The notes beneath the pieces are model-generated. The model did not search any database and was not told the origin of the DNA. It saw nothing but the letters and a program-made list of their open reading frames with translations. A DNA stretch of 64,000 nt from Coenobita brevimanus (lineage: Eukaryota; Arthropoda; Malacostraca; Decapoda; Coenobitidae), in assembly GCA_032717465.1 (NCBI GenBank), contig CM064713.1, forward strand, positions 6,867,001-6,931,000. Reading direction: 5' to 3'. Position numbers and translations under genes: made by a program. Shown in pieces: positions 21,331 through 32,325 of the stretch (position 1 is the stretch's first letter; each line of letters starts with the position of its first letter).

Positions 21331-22757
21331 TCTCTGGAAGAAGGGGAAGTGCCTCGGGAATGGAAGAGGGCCAATGTGGTACCAATTTAAAATCGAGGAA
21401 ACAAGGAAGAACCCCTGAATTATAGACCAATGTCCCTGACCAGCGTAGTTGCAAAATTATGTGAGAGAATCCTGAAAGACAGATGGATAAAATATCTGGA
21501 GGAGACAAACATATTGGCTGAGAGCCAGTTTGGATTCAGAAGTGGAAGGTCATGTGTTTCCAACTTGTTGAGCGTTTACTCAAGAGTGACTGACATGTTA
21601 CAGGAGAGAGACAGCTGGGTGCATTGTGTATATCTAGATCTGCAGAAAGCCTTTGACAAGGTACCCTACAAGCGAGTAACGTGGAAATTGGAACACATAG
21701 GAGGACTGAAGGGAAACGTCATGGACTGGATGTGTGACTTCTTGAGAGACAGACAAATGAGAACAGTAATAAAGGACAAGTGTCAAGATGGAGGGAAGTA
21801 ACAAGTGGAGTCCCACAGGGCTCGGTGTTAGCATCAGTAATGATCCTGATTTATGTAAATGATGTGGTAGATGGAGTGAACAGTTGTGCAAGTCTGTTTG
21901 CTGATGTTTCAAATATCTTGAGGAGAGTAGAAGTTGAGGAAGACTGTAAAATGCTGCAGGAAGACCTGAATAGGATCCAAGGTTGGAGCTAGATGTGGGA
22001 AATAAAATTTAATGCAAAAAAAAATGTAAGATATTGGAAATGGGTAAGATTATCAAGAGGCCATCACTGAATTATATGATGGGTAATGAACCAATCAAAA
22101 AAGTTAGGGAAGAGAAAGATTTGGGAGTGCTGGTCCAGGATAGTCTGTCACTGGGAAAACACATTAACTAGATAGTTAGAGAGACGAACAGTCTCTTGAC
22201 TAACATACGAGTGGCATTCCATTATACGGATGAGGAAATGATGAAAAAATTGATAGTGGCCATGATCCGCCCCAGATTGGAATATGTGGCAGTAGCGTGG
22301 TCCCCACACAAGAAGAAAGACATAAATAAGATCGAGAGAATACAAAGAACAGCAACCAAGATGGTCCCTAGCCTGGCAGATCTGTCCTATGGAGAGAGGC
22401 TGGAAAAGCTGGACCTGCCTACACTAAAAGAAAGGAGGGAAAGGGGAGACATGATTGCAGTGCTCAGGGCCATGATGGGAATAGATAAAATTGAAAAAAA
22501 TGATCTGTTCGTATGGGATGGGAGAGTAATACGAGGACATGGAATGAAACTGAAAAAGCCAAGTAGTTTGAAGGATACCAAGAAATATAGCTTTCCATAT
22601 AGATGCATAGACCTGTGGAACAGCCTGGACAAAGAGATCATCCAGTCTAAAACCTTAAACAAGTTCAAAGCAAAATCTGACTTAACGAGAAAAAGAGATG
22701 GGACCCCACGAGCGTAGCTCATTTCCTGTATATCACAACTAGGTAAATACACACACA

Positions 22758-22987
22758 AAAGGCACAGTAGCAGACTCATGCTATGGCAAGTATGCAAACA
22801 AGATGATTAAGTTGATGTACTCAAATGTAGATTGAATGGTGTCTAAACTATTACAGATGAAAGACACAGCCAAAGAAAAGGAACCACATATTAGTTGCCT
22901 AACTGAAGCACAATTAACCCCAACGATATCAAATAATACCCTGAAGTTCGAGGAATACAATAAATGGATAAGAGACAGAAATTTAAC
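22758..22987 (+). mobile_element. CR1-like family 2 endonuclease fragment
   Basis: The sequence matches 3855-4070 (ORF1/ORF2 overlap and endonuclease start: MVSKLL, CLTEAQL, YNKWIRDRNL). It begins directly after the AC tail of copy G and ends near 22987. It is a short fragment with an in-frame stop at the start of the endonuclease block. Confidence 0.75.
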
Positions 22988-23215
22988 CACTAAAAGACAG
23001 GCATCACAATGTTTTGACACGCTCAGGATGGGCAAAATCGGCGAGTGAGCTATGGTGGGGGACTTGTGGGGGGGGAGGGAGGTGTGGAGGGGGGGTTATA
23101 GGGTGGTGTGGGGATGATGTCTGGGTGCTTGGGGGATGTGAGGGGTAGGGGTGGGGGGGTAATGGGTGGGAGTGATAAGTTGGGAGTTGGGGGTGAAAAG
23201 GGTGGGTGTGGAAGT
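22988..23215. repeat. Linker and G-rich low-complexity tract
   Basis: About 60 bases of unassigned sequence precede a strongly strand-asymmetric run of GGGGTG/GGTGGG variants (about 23046-23215). The run has almost no C on the plus strand. No gene is seen. Confidence 0.7.
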
Positions 23216-23369
23216 GGGGTAGGGTAGTGGATGTTGGAGCAGCCCTAGTGAGAGCGGGCTGTGTTTGGAAACAACCTGTACTGTTCTCTGCAGATGATAC
23301 TGTGATGTTAAGTGAAGACAATGGGGAGCTGCAAGGTGTGGTGAATGATTTTGGGAGAGTGTGTAAGAA
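23216..23369 (+). mobile_element. Family R RT fragment (R2)
   Basis: A 154-base piece of the RT palm reads VDVGAALVRAG, VLFSADDTVMLSEDNGELQG and FGRVCKK, matching 28918-29060. The catalytic block reads SADD. Another copy's 5' end follows at once. Confidence 0.8.
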
Positions 23370-23625
23370 ACACCCCCTGGGGGTAGAGGGGGATTTCAAG
23401 AATACTCCCCCAGTATCCCTGCTTGTCGTAAAAGGCGACTAAAAGGGTTGGCGGAGGGTTAGTCCCCCTTCCCGGAAAACAACTAACTAAAAAAACAAAC
23501 AATAAGCCTCGGACAAGGACTGACCAAACGATGACGACCAAGGACCGGACAAAGGACTTGGTAATTGGAACTTGGAATGTAAGGGGAGCGAATGATGAGG
23601 TAAAAGAGAGAGAGAGATTGTCCAG

Positions 23626-24441
23626 GTGCTTGGGGGTGCGAAAGTGGATGTATGTGGAATAACTGAAACAAAATGGAGAGGAGAAAGTGTGAGAGAATGG
23701 GAGTATGGATGGGGTATATGTGCAGGAGTAGGTGAGAATGAGAGGGCAAAGGAAGGAGTATGTATAGTTGTGAGTAAAAGATGGAAGAGGAGCATAAGAC
23801 AGTATGGATCAGTTGAGTCAAGGATTGTGTGGGTAAAGTTGAAAGTTGGAATACAAATGTGGGCGATTGTGTGTGTGTATGCACCAACGCACGATCGTGC
23901 TAGAAGAGTGAGAGAAGAGTTCTGGACAAATGTAGAAGTGTGCATGGAAAAGTTTGGAAGGAATGAGAGAGTGTTTTTGATTGCTGATATGAATGGTAAA
24001 GTTGGGAATGTGAAGGTGGATGGAATAGTTGGTGAGTGGGGTGTGCCTGCTGAGACAGATGAGAATGGGAGTGCGTTAGTGGACATTTGTGCTGGGAGGG
24101 TGTTGGTGATAGCCAATACTCTCTTCAGGCATAAAATGATCCACAGGTATACATGGCGAGTGATGAGAAGGGTGGGTGGTGAACTGAATGAAAGGAAGGC
24201 AATGATCGATTATGTGTGTGTGGATGAAAGGATGCGAAGATGTGTAAAGGATGCAAGAGTGTATAGAGGATGGGGGAGTGGACTTTCTGACCACTACTTG
24301 GTGGTGGCCAGAATTAGAATGCAAGTAAGATGGAGGAATAGAAGAAGGGAAAGACGAGAGGAAGGAGTAGTTGCAAGGAGAGTGGAAAGGTTACACGAGG
24401 ATGAGAAAAAGGCAGAGTATAAGAGAGAAGTGGAGGAATGA
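23626..24441 (+). pseudogene. Family R endonuclease domain of copy R3
   Basis: This 271-residue frame encodes most of an APE-type endonuclease. Blocks are VDVCGITETKW, IVCVYAPTHD, FLIADMNGKVG (GDMN in copy R4), MIDYVCVD and LSDHYLVVARI. It lacks only the first block (TWNVRGAND), which lies in another frame upstream because of the GA expansion near 23605. The frame runs on into the linker until the TGA at 24439. The protein would nick chromosomal DNA for LINE insertion. Confidence 0.8.
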
Positions 24442-25289
24442 TTGGGCAAATATGAATTGGAGCAGATGGGAGATGTGGAAGGTGTGTGTAAGATATTTAC
24501 AGAAGAAATATGTGCAGCATGTGATGTGGTGTGTGGAAGGAAGAGAAGACGGAGGGGGTGCAAGGAACAGCGTGGTGGACTGAAGAGGTGAAACAGGCTG
24601 TGGCACAAAAGAAGAAAGCATACAATGAATGGATGAGAAATAGGGCGTGGAAGAAGTTGAGAGGCGGAAGAGAGAGTTATATGTAGAAAGAAAGAGAGAG
24701 GTGAAAAGATTAGTAAGAGAGAGTAAGAAGAGAGTGGATGAGAAATTTGGAAGGAATTTGAGTGTAAAGTGGAGGGACTGTAAGAAAATGTTCTGGAGAG
24801 AGGTGAAAAGAGTAAGACAGGGTGGAAGTGAAGTTAGCAGGGGAGTGAAAGATAAAAATGGTAGATTACTAGTGGAGAAGGGAGAAAAAGTGAGCAGATG
24901 GAGAGAACACTTTAAGGAATTGTTGAAAGTAGAGGATGGAAGTAATGCGAGTATAAGTGGCTGGGGAATGGCTGGGAGAAGGAGGGAGGTAAGAAGACAG
25001 AAGGAAATCAGTAGGATACAAATTGTGGAAGCAATGAAGAAAGTTAAATCGGGGAAAGCCCCAGGAATTGATGGAGTGTGTGGTGAAATGCTGAAGCATG
25101 GTAGGAGAGATAGTAGTAGAATGGATGTGGAAGATGTGCAGATTGACCTGGGAGGAAGGTAGAGTCCCGGAGGATTGGAAGTCACGTATAATTATTCCTT
25201 TGTACAAAGGAAAAGGGGAAAAAGAAGTGTGTGGTAATCATAGGGGCATTTGTCTTCATAGTCTATCTATCTATCTATTGCCTGACGCC

Positions 25290-27530
25290 TCAATCCCGTT
25301 TGGGGTGGCCACAAACAAATCGCCTCCAAGTCGCCCTGTCCCCCGCCATTTCACTGCCCTGCTCCCAACTCACACCCCCCTCTCTCATATACCTCTCCAC
25401 CCCATCCCTCCATCTCATCCTCGGTCTCCCCCTCCCTCTTCCACCCTCCACCTCACTCACATACACTCTCTTTGTCAGTCTTTCACCCTCCATCCTCTCC
25501 ACATGGCCAAACCACCTCAGTGTGTTCCTCACAACGCTTCCTATCACATCCACATCCACACCACAACGTTCCTTTATATCCTCATTCGTCAGCCTGTCTC
25601 TCCACGTGACTCCACAGGCTCCTCTTAAATAACTCATTTCCACTGCTCTCACTCTTGACTTGTGTCCTTCCAACAATGTCCAAGCTTCACTTCCGTACAT
25701 TAGAGTTGGTATCACAATACTGTCATGTAGTAACTTTTTTACTTCCATGCTCACTTCCCTGTTTCCTATCACTGCTTTCAAGGAACCAGCAACCTTTCTT
25801 CCCTGCTGTACCCTTTCAAGCACTTCACCCTCCAAACCTCCATCCTTACTCATCACACTACCCAAATACTTAAACGTACTCACATTTTCCAATTCCTCAC
25901 CATCCAACCTCGCTGTACATTCACTGACTTCACCTCTCTCAAAGACCATCACTTTACTCTTCCCTACATTCACCTTTAGGTTCCGTTTCTTACACACACT
26001 CTCAAACTCATCCACCAAGCCTTGCAGCTCCCCTTCGTCTTCACTCAACAACACAGTATCATCTGCAAACAACAGTACAGGGAGTTTCCAAACACTATCC
26101 TCTCTCACCAGGGCCACTCCAACATCCACTACCCTACCTTGTACCTCTTTTATTACCCCATCCATGTACAGATTGAACAACCATGGAGACATGACACATC
26201 CCTGTTTCAAACCAACTTTCAAAGAGAAAAATTCACTTAGTTCACCATCCACACGCACTGCAGCCTTCGCACCATCGTACATACTCTTCACAGCATTCAA
26301 CAACTTCCCATCTACTCCATATATTCTTAACACTTTCCACAATCCTTGTCTATCCACCCTGTCATATGCTTTCTCCAAATCCATGAAAGCCGCATACAAC
26401 TTCTTTCCCTTCTCTAGAAACTTTTCCACTAAAGATCTAAGAATGAATATCTGATCTACACAACCTCTTCCCTTCCTAAAGCCTCCCTGTTCTTCTCCAA
26501 CTAATTTCTCTGTTCTTTCTCTTACTCTGTCTATAAGTATCCTACCATACACTTTTCCTATTATACTAAGAAGACAAATGCCCCTATGGTTACCACACAC
26601 TTCTTTTTCCCCTTTTCCTTTGTACAAGGGAATAATTATACCTGACTTCCAATCCTCCGGGACTCTACCTTCCTCCCAGGCCAATCTGCACATCTTCCAC
26701 ATCCATTCTACTACTATCTCTCCCCCATGCTTCAGCATTTCACCACACACTCCATCAATTCCTGGGGCTTTCCCCGATTTAACTTTCTTCATTGCTTCCA
26801 CAACTTCTATCCTACTAATTTCTTCCTGTCTTCTCACCTCCCTCCTTCTCCCAGCCATTCCCCAGCCACTTATACTCGCATTACTTCCATCCTCTACGTT
26901 CAACAATTCCTTAAAGTGTTCTCTCCATCTGCTCACTTTTTCTCCCTTCTCCACTAGTAATCTACCATTTTTATCTTTCACTTCCCTGCTAACTTCATTT
27001 CCACCCTGTCTTACTCTTTTCACTTCTCTCCAGAACATTTTCTTACAGTCCCTCCACTTTACACTCAAATTCCTTCCAAATTCCTCATCCACTCTCTTCT
27101 TACTCTCTCTTACTAATATCTTCACCTCTCTCTTCCTTTCCACATATAACTCTCTCTTCCGCCTCTCAACTTCTTCCACGCCCCTATTTCTCAACCATTC
27201 ATTGTATGCTTTCTTCTTTTGTGCCACAGCCTGTTTCACCTCTTCTGTCCACCACGCTGTTCCTTGCACCCCCCTCCGTCTTCTCTTCCTTCCACACACC
27301 ACATCACATGCTGCACATATTTCTTCTGTAAATATCTTACACACACCTTCCACGTCTCCCATCTGCTCCAGTTCATATTTGCCCAATCGTTCCTCCACTT
27401 CTCTCTTATACTCTGCCTTTTTCTCATCCTCTTGTAACCTTTCCACTCTCCTTGCAACTACTCCTTCCTCTCGTCTTTCCCTTCTTCTATTCCTCCATTC
27501 TAATTGGACATTGATTCTGGCCACCACCAA
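25290..27530 (-). CDS. Family R reverse transcriptase of R4
   Basis: The 746-residue open frame starts just after the endonuclease frameshift (VVARINVQLEWRNRRRE) and runs to GHPKRD. RT blocks in order are KAPGIDGVCGEML, GIIIPLYKGKGEKEV, GGFRKGRGC, AAFMDLEKAYDRV, LKQGCVMSPWLFNLYM and LLFADDTVLLSED. They are followed by thumb-like sequence (FKYLGSVMSKDG), TLMYGSEAWTL and a C-terminal LRWFGHVERM, RGRPRMRW block typical of RTE-like elements. All catalytic residues are present, making this the best preserved RT of the family in the window. No ATG heads the fused protein here, so it would be translated only as part of ORF endonuclease-RT. Confidence 0.85.
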   Translation of the reverse strand: MVVARINVQLEWRNRRRERREEGVVARRVERLQEDEKKAEYKREVEERLGKYELEQMGDVEGVCKIFTEEICAACDVVCGRKRRRRGVQGTAWWTEEVKQAVAQKKKAYNEWLRNRGVEEVERRKRELYVERKREVKILVRESKKRVDEEFGRNLSVKWRDCKKMFWREVKRVRQGGNEVSREVKDKNGRLLVEKGEKVSRWREHFKELLNVEDGSNASISGWGMAGRRREVRRQEEISRIEVVEAMKKVKSGKAPGIDGVCGEMLKHGGEIVVEWMWKMCRLAWEEGRVPEDWKSGIIIPLYKGKGEKEVCGNHRGICLLSIIGKVYGRILIDRVRERTEKLVGEEQGGFRKGRGCVDQIFILRSLVEKFLEKGKKLYAAFMDLEKAYDRVDRQGLWKVLRIYGVDGKLLNAVKSMYDGAKAAVRVDGELSEFFSLKVGLKQGCVMSPWLFNLYMDGVIKEVQGRVVDVGVALVREDSVWKLPVLLFADDTVLLSEDEGELQGLVDEFESVCKKRNLKVNVGKSKVMVFERGEVSECTARLDGEELENVSTFKYLGSVMSKDGGLEGEVLERVQQGRKVAGSLKAVIGNREVSMEVKKLLHDSIVIPTLMYGSEAWTLLEGHKSRVRAVEMSYLRGACGVTWRDRLTNEDIKERCGVDVDVIGSVVRNTLRWFGHVERMEGERLTKRVYVSEVEGGRGRGRPRMRWRDGVERYMREGGVSWEQGSEMAGDRATWRRFVCGHPKRD

Positions 27531-27537
27531 GTAGTGG

Positions 27538-28362
27538 TCAGAAAGTCCACTCCCAACCTCTATACACTCTTACATCCTTTACACATCTTCGCATCCTTTC
27601 ATCCACACACACATAATCAATCATTGCCTTCCTTTCACTCAGTTCACCACCCACCCTTCTCATCACTCGCCAGGTATACCTGTGGATCATTTTATGCCTG
27701 AAGAGGGTATTGGCTATCACCAACCCCCTCCCAGCACAAATGTCCACTAACGCACTCCCATTCTCATCTATCTCAGCAGGCACACCCCACTCACCAACTA
27801 TTCCATCCACCTTCACATTACCAACTTTACCATTCATATCACCAATCAAAAACACTCTCTCATTCCTTCCAAACTTTTCCATGCACACTTCCACATTTGT
27901 CCAGAACTCTTCTCTCACTCTTCTAGCACGATCTTGCGTTGGCGCATACACACACACAATCCCCCACATTTGTATTCCAACTTTCAACTTTACCCACACA
28001 ATCCTTGACCCAACTGATCCATACTGTCTTATGCTCTTCTTCCATCTTTTACTCACAACTATACACACTCCTTCCTTTGCCCTCTCATTCTCATCTACTC
28101 CTGCACATATACCCCATCCATACTCCCATTCTCTCACACTTTCTCCTCTCCATTTTGTTTCAGTTATTCCACATACATCCACTTTCGCATCCTCAAGCAC
28201 CTGGACAATCTCTCTCTCTTTCACCTCATCATTCGCTCCTCTTACATTCCATGTACACATTACCAAGTCCTTTGTCCGGTCCTGGGTCGTCAACGTTTGG
28301 TCAGTCCTTGTCCGAGGCTTCTTGTTTGTTTCTTTAGTTAGTTGTTTTCCGGGGAGGGGCAC
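27538..28362 (-). pseudogene. Family R endonuclease of R4 (one frameshift before RT)
   Basis: The 274-residue frame carries the complete APE endonuclease: MCTWNVRGAND, VCGITETKWRG, IVCVYAPTQD, FLIGDMNGKVG and MIDYVCVDERM. A one-base loss in the G-run near 27552 (compared with 24270) ends it at GWEWTF instead of continuing through GLSDHYLVVARI into the RT. Without it, endonuclease and RT would form one polyprotein of about 1020 residues, the usual single-ORF layout of RTE-like LINEs. Confidence 0.85.
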
Positions 28363-29785
28363 TAACCCTCCGCCAACCCTTTTAGTCGCCTTTTACGACA
28401 AGCAGGGATACTGGGGGAGTATTCTTGAAACCCCCCTACCCCCAGGGGTGAAAGAGGATTCGAACCAGCGCTTGCAACTGCCTGAGTACAGCAGCTTATG
28501 GTAGGATACTTATAGACAGAGTTAGAGAAAGAACAGAGAAATTAGTTGGAGAAGAACAGGGAGGCTTTAGGAAGGGAAGAGGTTGTGTAGATCAGATATT
28601 CATTCTCAGATCTTTAGTGGAAAAGTTTCTAGAGAAGGGAAAGAAGTTGTACGCGGCTTTCATGGATTTGAAGAAAGCATATGACAGGGTGGATAGACAA
28701 GGATTGTGGAAAGTGTTAAGAATATATGGAGTAGATGGGAAGTTGTTGAATGCTGTGAAGAGTATGTATGATGGTGCGAAGGCTGCAGTGCGTGTGGATG
28801 GTGAACTAAGTGAATTTTTCTCTTTGAAAGTAGGTTTGAAACAGGGATGTGTCATGTCCCCATGATTGTTCAATCTGTACATGGATGGGGTAATAAAAGA
28901 GGTACAAGGTAGGGTAGTGGATGTTGGAGTGGCCCTGGTGAGAGAGGATAGTGTTTGGAAACTCCCTGTATTGTTGTTTGCAGATGATACTGTGTTGTTG
29001 AGTGAAGACGAAGGGGAGCTGCAAGGCTTGGTGGATGAGTTTGTGAGAGTGTGTAAGAAACGGAATCTAAAGGTGAATGTAGGGAAAAGTAAAGTGATGG
29101 TCTTGGAGAGGTGAAGTTAGTGAATGTACAGCGAGGTTGGATGGTGAGGAATTGGAAAATGTGAGTACGTTTAAGTACTTGGGTAGTGTGATGAGTAAGG
29201 ATGGAGGTTTGGAGGGTGAAGTGCTTGAAAGGGTACAGCAGGGAAGAAAGGTTGCTGGTTCTTTGAAAGCAGTGATAAGAAACAGGGAAGTGAGCATGGA
29301 AGTGAAAAAGTTACTACATGACAGTATTGTGATACCAACTCTAACGTACGGAGGTGAAGCTTGGACATTGTTGGAAGGACACAAGTCAAGAGTGAGAGCA
29401 GTGGAAATGAGTTATTTAAGAGGAGCCTGTGGAGTCACGTTGAGAGACAGGCTGACGAATGAGGATATAAAGGAGTGTTGTGGTGTTGATGTGGATGTGA
29501 TAGGAAGCCTTATGAGGAACACACTGAGGTGGTTTGGCCATGTGGAGAGGATGGAGGGTGAAAGACTGACGAAGAGAGTGTATGCGAGTGAGGTGGAGGG
29601 GGGAAGAGGGAGGGGGAGGCCGAGGATGAGATGGAGGGATGGGGTGGAGAGGTATATGAGAGAGGGGGGTGTGAGTTGGGAGCAGGGCAGTGAAATGGCG
29701 GGGGACAGGGCGACTTGGAGGCGATTTGTTTGTGGCCACCCCAAACGGGATTGAGGCGTCTGGCAATAGATAGATAGATAGTGTA

Positions 29786-30466
29786 AGAAACGGAATCTAA
29801 AGGTCAATGTAGGGAAAAGTAAAGTTATGGTCTTCGAGAGAAGTGAAGCCAGTGAATATACAGTGAGGTTGATGAGGAGGAAATGGAAAATGTGAGTGCG
29901 TTTAAGTACTTGGGTAGTATGAGTAAGGATGGAAGTTTGGAGGGTGAGGTGCTTGAAAGGGTGCTGGTTCCTTGAAAGCAGTGATAAGAAATAGGGAAGA
30001 GAACAGGGAAGTGAAAAAGCTACTACATGTAATGTATGGAAGTGAAGCTTGGACCTTCTTGAAGGGAGAGAAGTCAAGAGTGAGAGCAATGGAAATGAGT
30101 TATTTGAGAGAAGCATGTGGAGTCACATGGAAAGACAGACTGACAAACGAGGAAGTGAAGGAGCATTGTGATGCAGATGTGGATGTGATAGGAACCAATA
30201 GGAGAAACACACTGAGGTGGTTTGGACGTGTGGAGAAGATGGAGAGCGAGACACTGACGTGGAAAGCGTATCTGAGTGAGGTGGATGGGGGGGAGAAGGG
30301 AGGGGGAGGCCAAGGATGATATGGAGAGATAGAGTAGAGGTATATGAGAGGGGGGGTGTGAGCTGGGAGCAAGGCAATGAAATGACGGGGGACAGGGCAA
30401 CATGGAGGCGATATGTTTGTGGCCACCCCTTACGGGATTAAGGCATCTGGCAATAGAAAGATAGAT
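29786..30466 (+). pseudogene. Family R LINE copy R5 (3' part)
   Basis: The copy begins in the RT palm (GTGTAAGAAACGGAATC) directly after the GATA tail of R3 and ends at GGCAATAGAAAGATAGATG. Several deletions break the frame. A readable part is 29972-30319 (EVKKLLHVMYGSEAWTFL, SYLREACGVTWKDRL, TLRWFGRVEKM). Copy R6 begins directly on its tail, giving a head-to-tail series R3-R5-R6. Confidence 0.85.
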
Positions 30467-30904
30467 GGATCAGTTGGCTCAACGATTATGTGGGTAAGAC
30501 TGAAAGTTGGACTACAAATGTGAGCAATTATGTGTGCATGTGTGCCAATGAAAGATCTTGCAAGCAGAATGAAAGAAGAGTTCTGGACAAATGTGGAAGT
30601 GTGTTTGAAAAAGTTTGAAAGGAATGTGAGAGTGTTTTTGACTGGAGATTATGAAAATAAAAGTGGGGAATGTGAAGGTGGATGGAGTAGTTGGTGAGTG
30701 GGATGTGCCTCCAGAGGTGGATGAGAATGGCAGTGCTCTAGTGGACATTTGTGCCAGGAGGGGGTTGGCGATAGCCAATACCCTCTTCAGGCATAAAATG
30801 ATCCAAAGGTGTATATGGCGAGTTATGAGACGGGTGGGTGGTGAACTGAATGAATGGAATGCAATGACTGATTATGTGTGTGTGTGGATGACAGGACAAG
30901 GAGT

Positions 30905-31195
30905 ATGTAAATGTCATATTCATTATGTGCATGCCGTTATATGCATACTCAATATATATTAGTTTTAAGAACTGAATCTTCATTTGTAGTTTAGTAACCC
31001 CGAGCAAAAGGCGTCACTTCTTCAATCGTTTGCAACTTGTAAACAACCACAGACTCAAGGCCAAGATGACAGGTGACCGAGTTTTACGGGAATGACTGGG
31101 ATTGAACAGAATACAAGAATAAAATGGTAAGAAAGAATCCTGGTAGTTTCCCTGTAAAGCCCCTTTACTTGGCCCTCTGAGACAGTATAATGGAT
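30905..31195. other. Unassigned insert in copy R6
   Basis: About 290 bases separate two parts of the R6 endonuclease (GTGGATGACAGGACAAGG and TGGATGAAAGATCATATAGAGG) and match nothing else I recognise in the window. No terminal repeats, frame or clear duplication are seen. The repeated TGGATGA at both edges could be a duplication or chance. Confidence 0.5.
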
Positions 31196-32325
31196 GAAAG
31201 ATCATATAGAGGCTGAGGGAGTGGACTTTCTGATCATCACTTGGTGGTGATGAAAATCAAGGTTCAAATGAAAGGGAAGAATAGAAGAAGGGATGAACCG
31301 GAGGAAGCAGTTCATAAAGGAGGTTGGAAAGGTTACAAGAGGATGGAAAAAAGGCAGAATATAAGAGAGAAGTGGAAGAGTGATTGGGTAAATATGGACT
31401 GGAGCAGATGGGGAACGTGGATGATGTGTGCAAGATATTCACAGAAGAAATCTGTGCAGCATGTGAGATGGAGAACAGAAGACGAAAGGGTGTGCAAGGA
31501 ACAATATGGTGGAATGAAGAGAAAAGACAGCCCGTGGCACAAAAGAAGAAAGCATATAGTGATTGGATGAGAAACAGGGGTGCGGAATAAGTTGATAGAC
31601 AGAAGAGAGTTATATGCAGAGAGGAAGAGAGAGGTGAAAAGATTAGTACAAGGGAGGAAGAAGAGAGTGGATGAGGAATTTGGATGGAATTTGACTGTAA
31701 AGTGGACTGAATGTAAGAAAATTTTCTGGAAAGAGGTAGAGTTAGACAGGGTGTCAAAGAAGTTAGTTGGGGAGTGACACATAAAAATGGTAGATCACTG
31801 GTGGAGATGGGAGAAAAAGTGAGCAGATGGAGAGAACACTTTAAAGAATTTTGAACACAGAGAATGAAAGTAATGTGAGTATCACTGGCTGGGGAATGGC
31901 TGGGAGAAGGAGGGAGGTGAGAAGAGAGGAAGAAATCAATATGATGGAGGTTGTGGACGCAACAAAGAAAGTCAGAACGGGGAAGGCCCCAGGAATTGAT
32001 GGAGTGTGTGGTGAAATGCTGAAGCATGGGGGAGAGTAGTAGTAGAATGGATGTGGAAGATGTGCAGATTGGCCTGGAAGGAAGCGTACGATTAGATGAT
32101 AGATGGATGGATGGACTTATTGAGACAGTTAGGGAAATAACAAAAGAAGTAGTTGGGGAAGAACAGGAAGGTTTTGGAAAGGGAAGAGGCTGTGTAGATC
32201 AGATATTTATTCTTAGGTTTTTAGTGGAAAAGTTTCTAGAGAAGGAAAAGAAATTGTATGTGGCCTTCATGCATTTGGAGAAAGCATATGACAGGATGAT
32301 AGACAAGGATTGTGGAAAGTATTAA

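Larger units (their letters stand above)
18234..22757 (+). mobile_element. CR1/L2-like LINE family 1, copy G, deleted and split
   Basis: The copy has the 5' UTR and ORF1 start (MAENVNNEGMEFQGFDANTN at 18436), then jumps at about 18562 into the RT (QSVFTKEKDFVEG), losing roughly 2.1 kb. The RT is split after LIHDLI by the LINE at 18771-21330 and resumes at 21331 (SLEEGEVPREWKRANVVP). It continues in several frames (21430-21801, 21780-21992, 22196-22717) to CACAACTAGGTAAATAC and an AC tail near 22757. The catalytic block reads LFADV instead of FADD, so this RT is dead. Confidence 0.85.
25259..28494 (-). mobile_element. Family R LINE copy R4, nearly full length
   Basis: This is the most complete family R copy. 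Read on the minus strand from 28494 it has a B-box-like GGTTCGAATCC (28456-28466), the conserved GTCGTAAAAGG block (28378-28400), an endonuclease frame (28362-27538), an RT frame (27530-25290) and the 3' end CTGGCAATAGATAGATAG at 25259-25276. It lies inside copy R3 in opposite orientation. One frameshift separates the two frames, so it may be a recent insertion. Confidence 0.9.
23370..29785 (+). mobile_element. Family R LINE copy R3, split by copy R4
   Basis: The copy has a 5' region with the motif GTCGTAAAAGGCGACTAAAA (from 23425), the endonuclease and the RT N-terminus to 25258. The rest resumes at 28495 (YGRILIDRVRERTEKLV) and ends at 29754 with GHPKRD, then CTGGCAATAGATAGATAG to 29785. 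About 16 bases of R3 are missing at the insertion point of R4. Lesions include a two-base GA expansion near 23605, a TGA at 24439-24441 where R4 has Arg (CGA to TGA), a TGA at about 28864, and a one-base loss near 29106. Confidence 0.88.

Noticed and set aside
23487..24116. Long minus-strand Ser/Thr/Pro-rich frames opposite family R ORFs, also at 25660-26454, 26578-27534 and 33449-34402 (minus)
   Set aside because: They are antisense shadows of the R endonuclease and RT. Purine-rich coding DNA gives pyrimidine-rich, stop-poor antisense frames. They have no motifs and track the RT boundaries.
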